A stretch of DNA of 64,000 nucleotides. Source: Plenodomus lindquistii (Eukaryota > Ascomycota > Dothideomycetes > Pleosporales > Leptosphaeriaceae). Each line of letters opens with the position of its first letter. Position 1 is the first letter of the stretch. The stretch is taken from assembly GCA_025504975.1 (NCBI GenBank), contig JANUWI010000005.1:1674001-1738000 (forward strand). The letters are read 5' to 3'. Shown piece by piece: positions 33,210 to 46,748 of the stretch. The position numbers and the translations under genes are program-made. The notes under the pieces were generated by a model. It was given only the letters and a program-made list of their open reading frames with translations, was not told the origin of the DNA and did not search any database.

Positions 33210-36200
33210 TCACTCCAAGTATACTGGGATACCGTATACGACCGCGGCAGCGCCGTTCAAGTACCGCAGTACACAGACTTGTCTGGCGTCTTTGACAGCC
33301 TCATCTAATCCTATCCCTCTACGTCGATCATCAACGAGCATTTCCTCGTCCTCTAATGCTTTGACCTTCTTGCCTTTCTTTGAGTTCTTCACAAGCTCGA
33401 CTTCTTGTGCAAGCTGTGCCACTCTCCCCTTACCCTTCGATGTCTTCTTCCCTGGTGTCTTCGCTGGCGTTTTAGGCACGGCAACCTCTTCTTGTGGCTC
33501 AGGCCAAAGGCCCCATAGCTCTCCAACCCTGATGGCAAAGCGATCGCAGTCCTTGTCCGTGACGTCCCACAACATGCCAACGACTGCAGGTGCACCAGCC
33601 GTAAGATAAGACGCTAGCATCCCAGAAGGCTCATAGACGCCGTTTTCTGTGAGGTGCACAGACGAACAGCCGAAGAGCAAAGTCGTAGCGCACCCTGGTT
33701 GCGTGTTTGCCTCGTCTTGCTCACCAGGATACAGTCGTCGGACTGACTTCGACTTGATGTATTGAGCGCCGCTTCCGTGACCGAAGTACAATACGAGTTC
33801 CTTGTCGCGAAGCGATGACTCAAAGTCCTTCTCAGTAGGTGGCCGGTTGGCGATATGATCCCAAGAGCCTTCAAGATCGTCGAGTCGCGGCTTGATAGTC
33901 TTCGTTGTATGCGCGAGATCGCCAGATGGGTTGAGAATACTGGTACCGCCTGAGCTTGCGCGAATGTAGTGTCCTGAAGCAGCATTTGCATTGGTCCGCG
34001 AAGATCTCGCAGCTAGCAACCGTTCACGTAGAGCTGCAAGTGAAGGAAGCCGTGTGATTGACAGCTGTTCCAAACAAGGTAGTGACTCCCAGGGAAATCC
34101 GTGAAGATTCTTGTCCAGGATGAGAACAGTATGCCGGCTTCTCCCACTCGTCTTGTGTGCAGCACTGTGGTACGCACGCAGTGCTTCGTGTGTCTCGACG
34201 ACCATGGCATCAAAATCGATTTCGTCATATGCGTTACACTCGCCATTGAACTGGAGTATGTCAACGACAAAATAGATGAGATCTATTAGCGCTTCGTCCA
34301 AATCAAGCTCATCATTCGTAGCGTCGCCAAGACCGATAAAGAGCTCGAGAACGCGTGCATCGAGCACAGGTCGCTTTTGCTGGCTTTTCTTGCTGCGTGA
34401 CGGCAAGTGCTGGTCCAGGATGCCGTCCAAGGATTTCCTAAACCGTGCGAGCAATGACGCTTGTCTTTCATGTTGCGAGAACACTCCCTTGAAGCCTCCA
34501 AGCCAGATGTTCTCCATATTGATGAGAAGCTCATGTAATCGGGTGTCGAGAGCCTCACGTTCCGCCCACCATTGCTGCCGGGCTTCTCTGGAGGTCATGT
34601 CTTTCGCGGTGCGCGTGCTGAAGTCGCTCAGCTCGATGATTTCATCGAAATCTCTCTTGCCATCCTCAAAGGAGAACTCCTCTTCATCCATCTCCCGAGA
34701 CGCGTGACGAGCCAAGGGCAAGCGGAGAACGAAAGGAGATATACCACTTTCAAACCTGGTGATATACAACTCGTCCCGACTCTCGTTTATCGCCAGAGAG
34801 ACAGCAGTCCAGGTCTCCGGAATGATATCTACATACTCTTTCTGAAATTGGGAGACAGAGGAGAGAACGAACTGTGAGGCAACTGACTCAGGCCATTGTA
34901 GACAGTCGTCGCGTGAGAGCTGCACCTTCTCTGCGTCGATCGAGTTCTGTATTAACCTGAGTGTATTGCACTTTGGAATTTCTATGCTTTGTTAGTGTCT
35001 CGAACCGTCAAGGCGCCACTGCACACTTACCACTCATGTATGCTGCATATAGCGGATGAACCGAACCATGTAATTCAGTCATCGTGACTGCAGACAGCAG
35101 TACTGTAGTGTGACCGAGCGCCATTGAGATCTGTTGAAAAAGATGGTTCGACCCATTTGAAGCACAAAGTCCATGTGCTTCAACAAGACGTTCACGAGCG
35201 TCCCGAAGTGTGTCGATGAAATTACTTTTGGCTTGCTTCTTCGTTCGGGCGGCTTTAGTGACGGTTTTTGGTGCGGCCGTAGGCTTTTTATCAATGGGAC
35301 CATCGGAAAGTCTACGATCCCTCACACCAATGGCCGGAAAGGCGATTGTTGACTCAGGCAGGGTGTTGGCAGTGATATCCTCTGCAATTTGTTGTACGCT
35401 TTGGGCGAATTTGGTCTTGAATGTGGCCCACATATGAGATATTTCTTGTCCCAGCGCAGCTTGCAGGCTCTCAGCTTCTTCAAGCAGGCGCACAGCTGCG
35501 GCCAGATCGTCCTGCAGAATGTTCGCGAGCACTTTCCTGTCGAGTATGCTAGCTTTAAGGACGCAAAGAGGATGGCATTGCTCTGCTATGCTTGATGATT
35601 TTGGAGGTATCGCTGCAGTAACTGCACGTTTCGATCTGACAGTACCCTTCATCAACGTAGATGTGGTTGGTCTAGCACGCGTAGCTGGGGCAGGCTTCGA
35701 TATAGCACGTACCGCAGGCTTGGCTGCAGTTTTTCTGCCTCGTGTGGCGGCAGCTGACTTCGCACGAGGCGGTTCTGATTTGTCGAGGGCGATGCTCCCT
35801 ATTTGCTCTCCAAGCGTGTCAACGGAAGGCGTGAAAGTCTCCAATGTGCTGATGTGTGATGGTGCAGCAAGATCGTCAAGTAGTTTCTCGAGGACTTCAT
35901 AAGATGCGATTTCTTCTTGATACTCGCCACTGCAATGATGAACGCGTGCTACGGCAGAGTGATAGCCCGCGGTCGAAAGGCACTTGCGTGTTGAGTCCAC
36001 GTCAAGCGCTTGCAGGATTGCTTCGGCTTTGTCCCGTCTACCACTCTGTGCCCAGCAGTCTGCCCGCCAGCTTGCGTTATCAATTATCAGCGTTGGCGAT
36101 TTCGTCGCTGATGCGACCTTCTCAGCTTGCTCTGCAACGTAGATTGCCTCATGCAGCAGTCCTTGATGGGCGTAGATCTGAGAGTGCTGCATTAGTCCTC

Positions 36201-39200
36201 TGTATAACGACGGAACCAATGACCAAAATTCGGGGCCACTCAGGGCGTCATGCGTGACAGACATGACTATGGGTACGCACTTCTCACTGCGCATGGAGCT
36301 CAGTGGGTCGAAGGCGCCTTCACTTGTACCATTCACGTCCATATCACAGTTGCTTTTCTTTGTGTTGGCGCGCGACTCCAGCGCTGCCCAGATTCGACGG
36401 TTGAGCGTGACGCTTTGCTTCGCATGCTGCGCAGCTTCTTTGTACAGTCCTCCGGCAGCTGCGAGTAGTGACTGGACATAGGCAGCATTCGCTAATACTG
36501 TATTGAAGATTACACGACCAGACAAAGTCGTCGTGGTCTTAGACAAATCCATAAAGTAGCTGTCCGAAAGTGCGATAGACTGAGCCTTGGCCATAGTCAT
36601 GGCGCTGTAAACATTAGTCCTTTCCAGAGAAAACACGAGAGCAGACTCACCATTTGGCCCTGTTCCCAATAACAAGTAGATACTCAGAATACGCGATGAA
36701 CCAACGTAATTTGGATACAGTGGAAACGTTTTGGTTCTCGAACAGCGGTTCGGCCTTTGCGAAAGAAATACCTGCCCTGCCAGTGTATCCAAGGCGGAGA
36801 AATTGCAAAGCTAAGTCGCATGAAGCATCCACACGATCCGATACATCCGAAGCTTTCTGCATATTCAGCACTTGAATACGCAAATGAAGTATCGGCAGCG
36901 CGAGATATTCTTCGCCTTTGGCGTTAAGGTACCCGACGCAGGCTTCAATGTCTTGCAACCAGTCGTCTAGATTGTCGATATGTGCAGTCAAAGCATCCCA
37001 TGTTGATGCTGCAGTCACGATAGACTCCCACGAAGTGAAAGATCGTCTCAGCGTTGATGTTGGTGGTGGCCCAGGTTGTTGCATCGATGTTTTGAGATTC
37101 CAAAGTGCTTTCAAGTGTTTCTCATACCTCAAGAGCCCTTTATCCTCGGAGTCCTCAATTGTTTCAGTATTCGGCAACTCTTCGGTTGGGACATTAATCT
37201 GCTGGAAAGTCTGGGACAGCTGGAGAACTAAAACGGCGAGTCTGATTCGTCGAAGTGGAAATGTTGCGGGTGTATACAGTTCCTGCGATCGATTCGCCAA
37301 AATCACAATCGATTCATCGAGTGCGGAGTCCCATTGTCGGTTTCGAGAAAGCGTTCGCAAGTAGAAGACGAGTTGCCACTCCAATAGAGCGCCTCTGGCC
37401 CCAGATGGTAGCTCGATATCGTCATAGAAAGCCACCTCATCGGTGTTCAGAATGCCAAATTTGAGGAACGAACGGTGATGTGCCTTGAGAACCCTGACAA
37501 GGTTGATAAAAGGTCCTTCGCTGCCGAAGATTGTTTGTAATGGGCCGTTTGAGGCCAGATCTGAGAGACTCTGGATCGTGACCGGGCTGAGGTGGCTGTC
37601 GATACAGTCTTCGAAAGCTTTTCGTGACTCATCCCCGTTTCCTAAATCCTCATGGGCTTCTCCAAGCCGCTCCAACTTCATCGGAAGATGACCTGCATCT
37701 ATGTCTGTTTGCGATCTCGATTGTAGAAGCGAAACTGAGTGTTGCATAGCCTGAAGCCAGAATTTGGAGTCTAGACGCGCTCTTCGTAGTTGGAGATGTA
37801 ATGCCCAGTAAGCGTTTGAGAGCTTCACGATCAATGCACATATCATCGTGCTAGAACCGGCATCAGAATCGTTGTCAACACCAAACTCTTCCTCAAATCG
37901 GAGCAAGAGATGTGAGCACTCATGTAAAATCAGGTCCAAATCTTGCCACTGCTCTTCCGTTGCCACGGTCTGCTTACAGCAAGCCAATACAGAATCAACG
38001 ATGCTCTTCAAGCATTTTGAAGCCAGGACAATCCGTGCCTTGTGCCGTTGCGAAGTCTTCTCATCGGATTCGGAAGGAAGACCCGAGCCGATGAATCTGG
38101 ACGTGAAGTGTACGCTTGCTCCTACAATCGAAACCGCCAGCCTCTTGATAGAGTCATCGGCGGAATCGCCCTGTTTCGACGCCGTTTGGCTGACAAGCAA
38201 TTTCGTAGCTATGCGCCTGAAAGCATTTACTTCCATGAATAGTGACTCGAGGTCAGTGGTAGATCCACCCAAGCTGCCCTTTAATGTGTCGAGTGCGCTC
38301 TCGATCGGCTTCTTCAATTCCATGGACCTGTCGCCCTTCAGGTAAGCTTCTAGCGAGACTGCTGCAACGCGCACACTGCGCGTGATCTGCTTCGCTACAG
38401 ACGTACTAGACGCCATCAAAGATGGTTCAGCAGGCCCTAGCCAGCCAAGCGCCTCGTTGGGTAAATCAGCTGCCTGAGCCAGTGAGCACAACGTCTTTAC
38501 CAATGTTGAAGCAGAGCCTGCGTTCGACATGTCCGCGATGGTCTCCTTCCCAGCCAGCTCTGTGCACAGTGCCTCAACCAGTCGATACTGCTTCGTAGCC
38601 GGTAACTGCGATCTTCTTGCAAACGCAGTCACACATCGTGCAAAAGGCTCCAATAGCTCGCTCTGCTCACTTCCGTTGTGTTGAGCCAGAATCCACCACC
38701 TTTTCTTGATCACGAAGGCCAGTTGTTGAAGCTGGAGTACGACCTCCGGAGCGGGCTGTAAGGGAATTGTGTCATCGCTGCACGATATGCTCGGGCATAG
38801 TGCGAGTATTGTCTGGGCGAGGGATTCGAGTTGCCTCGCCGCCTTTGCCTGTCCGCCTGGCGTCCGAGCCATGGTCTCGATCAGGATTGCAGGCGATGAG
38901 CGTCCTGTTAGCCTTAGGTAATCCAGAGCAGCTTCAACGATGCGAGGTCTTCTAAGCTTCGCAATTATGCGCAAAGTGTAGATCTGGAACGTGGCGATGA
39001 GTGCGACCGCTGGACTGTTCGACTCGATCGTTGCGAAATCGAGGAGTGATGCTAGACTTTCCTTCTCAACAACTGAGCTTTGCTGAGCACCTGATCCCGG
39101 GTTTGGCTTCCTAACATCATAGCCCAGGTATAGGTCTAGTCTCCTCTTGAGTATCCGCATTTCCTTGATAGCGAGTGCGTCCAATCCCAGGGCGACCAGC

Positions 39201-39865
39201 TTCCCAATCAGCACTAGAACACCGTTCTCATACTGCAAGTCTTTCAAATCTTTCCCCAACACCTTCATAGCTTCTTGTGTGCCTAGGTATCCGAACGATA
39301 ATCGGGCGCATTCGGCGGTCGCAACGACACCAGGGTCAGGACCTGATGTGAGTATCGAAGAGTAGGAAGAGGATCGTCGGGGCACCCGCTTCTGGGGCGA
39401 GTTGTTGATCTGGCTGACGGATCGCTCTTTCAGCGGCTTCTGCGATATCGATGAGCTCTTCGTGTGGCCCAGTCGCGGTCTCGTTGGTCTGCGTGCATCC
39501 TCGTTCTGCGTCTTGCCTTTCGAAGGTCGTGTAGTCGTTACGGGGGTTTTCAGTACATCGGCCAGAGTCTTCAGGGTCGTATTCGCAACTTCAGTTGCCA
39601 GTATAAACTTCTCCCGCGGAGGAAGTGCGGTCAGAGGCTGCTTCGTGCCTTCTACGGCTCCCGCGGCGGCTGTAGTGCCGGCTCTCCTTCGCGCTGTAGC
39701 CGGAACCTTCGATCTGACATTCTCCTTCTCCACGACTACGTCATTCGTTCGGGAGAGGAGCCCCTGGAGAGCATCTACCGTCGTTGGCGAGCATGTCGAG
39801 GTAGACCGGAGGTCGGCTTTGATGTTATCGATGCGCGTGCGCGTCGTCGCGTCTTTCGGCGCCAT
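33210..39865 (-). CDS. Separase (Esp1/Cut1/BimB), cohesin-cleaving caspase-like protease
   Basis: Cysteine protease of clan CD that cleaves the kleisin subunit of cohesin at anaphase; held inactive by securin. Three exons: 39865-36651, 36604-35031 and 34981-33210. The 46-nt and 49-nt introns have GTGAGT and GTAAGT donors and TTTACAG and GCATAG acceptors. The product is 2186 aa, the size usual for filamentous fungi (BimB about 2070). The N-terminal about 1600 residues are alpha-helical TPR-like with basic low-complexity patches. The C-terminal protease contains LILDKNLHGFPWESLPCL, RLPSL, then the catalytic YFGHGSGAQYI (His1998) and LLFGCSS (Cys2035), followed by SYLTAGAPAVVGMLWDVTD(K)D. Both catalytic residues are intact. 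The last about 70 residues are basic (KTPAKTPGKKTSKGKG). Single-copy cell-cycle gene; no functional link to neighbours. Confidence 0.96.
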
Positions 39866-40419
39866 GTATCCTGGTGGCGAGGTGTATATCGGCCGCGAAG
39901 TGATTCATAGGATTCGTAGATTATACATTACTAAGAAGACAGGCGCGCAGTTGAGTATGATGTTGTACAGGACGTATGATGGTGGTCGCGATACCGCAGC
40001 CAAACAATCCAATAAGCATGATACCGCATTGGGCATAGCGCAGAGCAGGGTGGGTAGGCGCAACTGTCAGACTCCACCTGCGCCTTTCTTCAACATCAAC
40101 TCCACTCGAACAACGTGCGCCCATTACAGACTATCTATCGCCTTGGTTGAACGAATGCTCTACACAAATTCGTGGTGTTCGTTTCCCAGCCTTGACACGG
40201 ATCGTGATCAATCCGTCACCTCTGTCGAAGACGTCTACTATTCACCACCCATAACCAAGGGTGTCAATTGTCGGTTTCCCTATCCTCCACAACTGACTCC
40301 TATTTCTCGGATTATCCCTAGGTGCGACTACTATCGGCGCATAATTCGCACCCGAGGCTGAAGATAGATCGAGCACCTGGCCAGGATGCTGCTTACTCTC
40401 AAACCTGGAGAACCACGCG
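39866..40419. other. Intergenic region, about 0.55 kb
   Basis: Promoter of separase and 3' flank of the small secreted protein gene. A plus-strand open frame across 39402-40361 is antisense to separase and shows no protein features. Confidence 0.5.
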
Positions 40420-40860
40420 TTAATTGCGATTGTTGCTCAGTCTCGAGGTACCCACATACTCGTACAGCCCAGCATCAGTTTCCTTGATCCTCCAAGCCTG
40501 GCGATCAATCGCATCTGGATCGAATGCGTCTCCTCGGACTTGTCGTCCGATGCCATTCGCACTGAGCACGCCGCCTTGGCGATTGGCGATGAAGTAGTAG
40601 CCTGATGGGCTACCGGTGAAATACCATTGCTGAAGGGACTCGTAGCGACTGCCCCAAAATGTCAGGATCTTGTCGTCGCGGTCTGACATCATAATGGTCA
40701 CTGACCTGTAGCTGACAATATCTAGTGACCGGTTGTCAAAGTGTAGGTACACCGGTGCATCAAAACTCATTGCGGTGCTGATGTTGTAGTAACCGGAAAA
40801 TTGTGCATGGGCAGAAGATACGAGTGTCACCAAGGCGGCGAAGAGGACAAGGAAACGCAT
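40420..40860 (-). CDS. Small secreted protein, ricin-B-like beta-trefoil lectin candidate
   Basis: Single exon, 146 aa from the ATG at 40860. Residues 1-19 are a clear signal peptide (MRFLVLFAALVTLVSSAHA) with cleavage before QFSG. The mature part has aromatic-rich beta repeats, including YYNISTAM, VYLHFDNRSLDIV, QQWYFTGSPSGYYFIANRQGG and QAWRIKETDAGLYEYVG. This spacing of QxW-like motifs (QQWYF, QAWRI) and YY-I-N is typical of ricin-type beta-trefoil carbohydrate-binding domains. The first repeat is weaker, so a partial trefoil is possible. There are no cysteines in the mature protein, unlike many fungal effectors. It sits at the edge of a long gene-poor stretch. Secretion is well supported; carbohydrate binding is inferred. 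Confidence 0.75.
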   Translation of the reverse strand: MRFLVLFAALVTLVSSAHAQFSGYYNISTAMSFDAPVYLHFDNRSLDIVSYRSVTIMMSDRDDKILTFWGSRYESLQQWYFTGSPSGYYFIANRQGGVLSANGIGRQVRGDAFDPDAIDRQAWRIKETDAGLYEYVGTSRLSNNRN

Positions 40861-43800
40861 GATTGCTGGATGTGAAGCGATGCGTGGTTGAGCCTGACCC
40901 TGACTGATCGTTGTAAAGTCTGATGGAAGGTAAACACGAAGGCGATCCATAACCCTTTGTATCTTTTCTGACCGCAAGGGAGAGCCTCAAGATCCATTTC
41001 CACCCTTCCCAAGCTCACGATGCTCGCATCGGGAACGATACGCTGTCATGGTCCCAAAGCCAGAGCTCAACATGGGGCACCTAGAAAGGCCTGGTTTCTA
41101 TGTTTTGGTTTGCTATTCGTCGCCTGGACGAGTGCCATGGGTCTCCAGCTATGCACCTGACGACGTAGCTTGACGCGTAAGGTATGGTTGAAGATGGTAG
41201 CTAGCTGGACCTCAGTAGTACACAATCGTTAGCCTATCGGCTCATTGTTTTGAGCTCAGCCGCACGTAATTACGGCTTTGCAGTCTCCTCGGGTACAACC
41301 AGAGACCTGAGTCCACCAACTCCCTCTGGAAACGACGTAAGGTCAAAGGTTATTGCAACAGCCACCCCAAGACAAATACGCAACGCACGGATGCTTCACC
41401 CCGCAGAGACATTAGTCTATTCACCTGGACAAGCGTGCATGGCATTCGTCACAATACATGCTTTCCAACAGTCACATATAGCTGAAGGGGCATTGATTAA
41501 GCTCTCAACTCCAGCTTCAGACACGATGATCCATCGGACTATTCTGGGCGACAAAGCAAGTCGCACAAATCCCACGACATGTACCGATATGCAAGGTACA
41601 CTGCACAAAGCCGTGTGCGCAGACATGGCCCACAGGTCATCTTACCCCGCAATAACCCCTTGTTATCGCCCTTGTCAGAGCTTGGCCTACTAGGCAGTGG
41701 ACAACAAGCGAAATGTATACAGGCAGTATGCAGACCCCCCAATTGAACGTCCTGCAGACGCCGTACAACGGCGTAATTCCAGACCGCAGAGGCCTGCGTC
41801 CGCGTCTATAACCGCAAGCGAGCCATCGCGAGCAAGTGGCAGCGGGATTGAAGCAACGTCATGTTGGTGGATCTTAGCAGTGATGGAGCGAGCACGCGAA
41901 AGTGTTGGATCGGGTTGGAACTTTTTCACAGAAACATCATGCAGGCTTTGGGTGTGCAGATTATTGATGCCGAGCTCGCCATAGGCTCCCTGTTGACTTC
42001 CAGGGCTTGGAGGATGCTTGTCTTATGAGCGAGTGTATCGCGAGGGCTGGTTGTATATATGGATTTGTCAGATAGCTTATAAGAAGACGTTGCAGGTGTA
42101 CGGAATACGCTACTAGCATCATGGGCCGCACGCGAGTGCTTGCCCAATGCAAGTACTTTGCCACCATGTAGAGTGATAGGTCTTTACATATAACGGTCTA
42201 CCGCAGACGTCTTGGAGGCAGTTTTGTGAGATATTCAATTCTCTGTTCATCATGGTTTTGGGTCATGGCTGGTGCTGGTCCGTCATAGTCACAACAGAAG
42301 TATGGTACCTAACGCATTTCCGCCACGTTGGAAACAACGAAGTCTGCCAAGATGTAACCATCCAAGCCTGCTTAAGCGCGGAGGACTGAGATTAGTGTGG
42401 TGTCGCTGGTAGACCAATAACCTGGAGAAGTGGAGGCGAAATGCGGGAAGAGCTGTCAACAGTGGAAGCACAGTGGCTAGCCGCATAAACTAAAAAGGTC
42501 ATCGTGAAACAGTGGGGGCAAATTGATCAACCATGTAGTAGTACTCCTATCTGTACAAGATGAGACCAGTGCATCGTTCTTGTCTTGTCTTAGTGTGCGA
42601 AACTGTGTGGCTTCCTGCAGATGAAGAGAAATTTAAAGATGTAAAGGATGTAAGATCAGCGCACCGGCTAATGTTGTCTTATCTTGACATGTTGTGAGCG
42701 TGCAAGCTCACCATTGACGTTGAAATCCTTCACCGTTGGTACTGTTAGGTACCACGTCTGGTGCAGCCGTCTGTTGATACTCTGAGTAGTCCTGCCGAAA
42801 TCGTCTTGAGCTTCAGTGCCGTGTCTAAGCAATCCGCTTCGCGCATTCATGGCCATTTCGGTCCATACAAAGAATGGCACGAAGTAGCGAAACGCAGATA
42901 GACTGTACATTACTGGCTCTCCTCGGGCGAGTGGGATACCACAGACGTAGATGGCGCTCCAACTGTAGCGACACGTTACGGTCGCGAAGCACTTGCTTGG
43001 TCTGCGGGTAAAGTCGTTGTCCTGCGCATTAAATCTGGCTTCGCATGCTATCCCAGAAATCGGGACTCAAGATCCGCTAATGTTGACTCGGCTTGGATTA
43101 GTCGTGGCGACTAGCCCTCAGTATTGGAGACACGCAAAGTAGGCTCAACTCCGGGCCAAGACGGTCCCGAGACCATGAAGCCACGGGACATAACGTCGGT
43201 ATCTGATATTCAGGTCCTGGGTAAATTTGATTGACCTCTCCGTCCAGAACCTGGTTTCCCAAGAAGCCAGAATTCCTGGTCAATCGATGTGCGCTACGAC
43301 TTTCTATGCAAGATCAAATTGCCTTCTGCCGGTAACATGTACGGCAGTTTGCCGCTCAGCTGACATCGGGGTTTCCGAGTCTCGTCCAAGAATGACAAAG
43401 GATGGCGCGGGATGCATGAGAGCGAGTCGCAACGCCATAGGCATGGGAGAGCTGTTGCATTAACTCAGGGTTGTGCCAGTTCATCAGTTCGAGGTTGGGT
43501 CGCAACAGCAACCGATGGGCGGTTATTGTTTCAACAGTTGAAACAGCCACATGTGGCTGCTGTACCATCGGTCGACGACCCCACGAAAACGTTCTGGAAC
43601 AAGTCAACACTGAGACTGATATCAGGCTTCCACGGCCGGCCCGACCTACACAGTTGCGATGTTGGATACGGCTGCGCTTGTGGCTGAAAATTGATTGCGG
43701 TTCATTGCACATACGCAATTCGTAGATCCACAGTACCGCCGTGGCCCAGTTCTTGGTTTTTCCCCGTCAGTGCGGTCAGCGGAGTGTCGCAAGGCCTGGA

Positions 43801-45290
43801 AGCGTGCATTTTGACATCCCTGCAGCCCGTCGTGTTGGCAGGCTAGGTAATGGCCTCGACGCCCAAGTCAAAAAGCATATTTACACTGCACCCAACGGCA
43901 GGCGAAACGAAGAGGTTCTTCACGATCCCATGGGTCAACTGAGCTGACAGCCCGTCACTGTCAGACTCGGTATTCGTCATGCGTGTGACGCGTGAAACCC
44001 GTGTGGCCCGGGGCAGGCCTGTCGACAATGTCAGCGTCTAGCGGCCAATCCCCCGCAATCAGCTAGCAGGAGACGCTTCCCCAGCGCCCCACTGTGGGTT
44101 ACGGTACGGTAGAAAGGAGAAGCCTGTAAAACGAAGCCCCGCAGCTTTGGACACAGGGCAGATGAGTGAACTTGCAAAGTGTAGCATACCTACTTGGACA
44201 ATGGCACCAGGCCGTCCATCCCAACATGAACGCGTCTAGCGGATAAATTGCGCAAGACTGCCCATGTACACAAATCAGCCGACGGAGGCAGAGGCGCGGG
44301 AACAGGTGTCGCAAGGTTTGTTGTTGTCTGCTTGGGTGCCTGCACAGACAACATGGCGAGCTTCAGGCCCCTGCAGGGGGTCGTGCTCCACGTGGCGGAG
44401 ACACTCCCTTCCACCCAGCAAGTGGAACCCCAGCTGCTTTGAGCCTGTCATACGATACAATCCACCACGTCCCCGACTCCCCGCCATCTTTCCCTCACAA
44501 TCTCAATTTCCATGCTGCGGCAGCGAAGAAGTGCCGGTTGGCTGGACAGACGGGCTCGGTCACTCGGCGCTCCTTCACTCGTTCATTCGTTCCCGCGTAT
44601 CAGAGGCTGATGATGATCGTGCTAGATGCAATGAGGTTGCAACTTTCGTCCGGCTGCTTGTATGTCGGCTGACAGACAGACTAACACGAAGCGGCCGCTA
44701 GACGACCCAGCCAGGACTTCAAACTTTATTTGCCTGCCCTGTACTGGTAGTGTGGTGAATACCTACACAGTAGGCGATCCCTAGCCCCCGTTCGACGTGC
44801 CGCACCTGGAGATGCACCTGCACCTGCATTGGCAGCTTACCTGGTGAAGCACACATACTGACGATCCCTCGCGTTTCGAGTTTAAGCTCGGTGAGTCGGT
44901 GACAGTGTTCTCTCCAGATCTACATATCTTCTAGTCCCAGTGCTGCATCTGATTATCTTCCCATTCGATACATTTCGAAACATACTTTTCCACCCTTTTG
45001 GACAGTGTTTTGTGTGTGTGTTAGCCATTGCCTTCCCGCGTCATCGAGAGTCAGTCTAAGATTTCGTTCGTTGAACGGCCAACCACACAAACAAGTAGCA
45101 TTCTCCCAGCTCCGGAGTGAAAGCCGCCCTCACCTCGTCGACTCAGCTGTCCGGACTTGACAAACCTTTTCCAGCTCGATTACCATTTACTTCAGCTCTC
45201 GGAACAGCATGGTGTCCTGATAGGGTGTAATCAAGCAACTCCACGCACCTCACGGTGAGGTGTCCGCGAGACATTATCACCAGCACCGAC
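40861..45290. other. Gene-poor region, about 4.4 kb
   Basis: Many short overlapping ORFs on both strands and none with recognisable domains, codon regularity or splice-supported extension. No terminal repeats or transposase-like reading frame seen. The right part should contain the promoter of the GPCR gene. A weak signal-peptide-like ORF at 42486-42289 was considered and rejected. Confidence 0.5.
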
Positions 45291-46748
45291 ATGGCGCCGT
45301 ACGAACAATCCCCCTCGACAGAGGCCCAAACGCTTGAGACGCGGTACTTCGAATTTCCTAACAGTATGGATCCACTCACGGCTGTTTTCCGGATCGGTCT
45401 TATCCCAGTCACGCTCTTCGCCATGATGAGCCTCATCTCTGTTACGGCGTTATTGATTTTCATCACCCATCGCTTGATCTCCTGGCGAAAGCACTACCGC
45501 CAGTACGTCGGGTACAACCAATACGTCATCCTAATCTACAATCTTTTGATCGCAGACCTCCAGCAATCCATCGCATTCTCTATATCCATCCACTGGCTCC
45601 ATATTGGCAAAATATTGGCGCCTACTACACCTTGTTACGTCCAGGCTTGGTTCCTACAGATTGGGAATGTCTCCAGCGGTTTCTTCGTGCTAGCAATTGC
45701 GATACATACTTGGTTGGGGGTAGTTAAGGGATACAAATTGCCATACATGTGGTTTGTGCTGTCGATTCTGTTTATTTGGTTCCTCTCGTTGATCTTAACT
45801 ATTATTGGCCCCGCGATACACCACGAGCGCTACTTCGCTCGTGCTGGAGGTTGGGTAAGTCTGGCGAAGTTCCTCAAACACTCTCAAAAGACTAACATGG
45901 CGCAGTGTTGGGTATCCGCAGACTTCCAGGATGAGCGTCTTTGGCTCCATTACCTTTGGATTTTTATTGTCGAGTTTGGCACCATCATCATCTATGCTCA
46001 CATCTTTATTCACCTGCGCGGTCGCATTCGGTCCATCATCACGGACAACAAAAACACTAGTAAGCTTACTAGGGCTACCAAATTCATGGTCCTGTAAGTA
46101 CCCACCGTACAATGAAAGCACAAGACAAGTACTAATCATACCCCGTATAGGTACCCAGCCGTCTACGTAATCCTTACACTGCCTATTGCCGTGGGTCGCA
46201 TGGTCACTATGACAGGCACTGACATGCCAGATGTGTTCATGTGCGTCGCAGGATGTCTCCTCACATCGTGCGGTTGGATCGACGCGGTCCTCTACGCACT
46301 CACACGCCGCATCCTGAACAACGAAAACGTGTCAAACAACCAATATAATCACACGCACGATACCATAACAGCAAGTGCCACCAACCCCGCAAGACCTGGT
46401 GACGGTGACGACGGCAATGATCACTATGGCCTCCAATACATGGGCGGCAAAGAGCCTACGACCGCTATAGCGCGCACGGTAACCATCGTTGGCGGCATCA
46501 ACCGCCTTTCAAGGCTCGTCGATCACCGTCGCGGACGCAGCCAGCATATTCGCTCGAACGACGGACATACGATACATGAAGACGGCCCCACACGTGCAGG
46601 ATCGCAAGACTCCATATACAAGGCTCCGGCCAATGCGATCAACATTGTCACTGAAACAAATGTTCACGTCGAGACTACAGATCAGGAGTTCGACGTGGGT
46701 AGACCCAGGTCAAAAGACTGGAGTGTTGTGGAATACCAACGGAGATGA
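45291..46748 (+). CDS. Git3-like seven-TM G-protein-coupled receptor
   Basis: Plasma-membrane receptor of the fungal glucose/cAMP-receptor-like GPCR group (Git3/Gpr1/Crl type), probably coupled to a G-alpha upstream of cAMP signalling. Exons are 45291-45854, 45906-46093 and 46151-46748; the 51-nt and 57-nt introns have GTAAGT donors and ACTAAC...GCGCAG and TACTAAT...GTATAG acceptors. The product is 449 aa. Seven hydrophobic helices are visible: about 29-55, 72-95, 112-140, 148-172, 200-225, 251-270 and 282-309. Conserved-looking stretches are YNLLIADLQQSIAFS, QIGNVSSGFFVLAIAIHTW, and LWLHYLWIFIVEFGT. The C-terminal about 140 residues are hydrophilic with many Thr/Asp/Arg, a plausible cytosolic regulatory tail. 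It stands alone in a gene-poor stretch; the ligand is unknown. Confidence 0.88.

Noticed and set aside
39402..40361. 319-codon plus-strand ORF
   Set aside because: Antisense to the separase N-terminal exon; composition shows no domain.
42289..42486. Minus-strand ORF starting with a signal-peptide-like segment, with a possible intron
   Set aside because: The splice phase that would give protein-like downstream sequence does not match, and the product would be very short.
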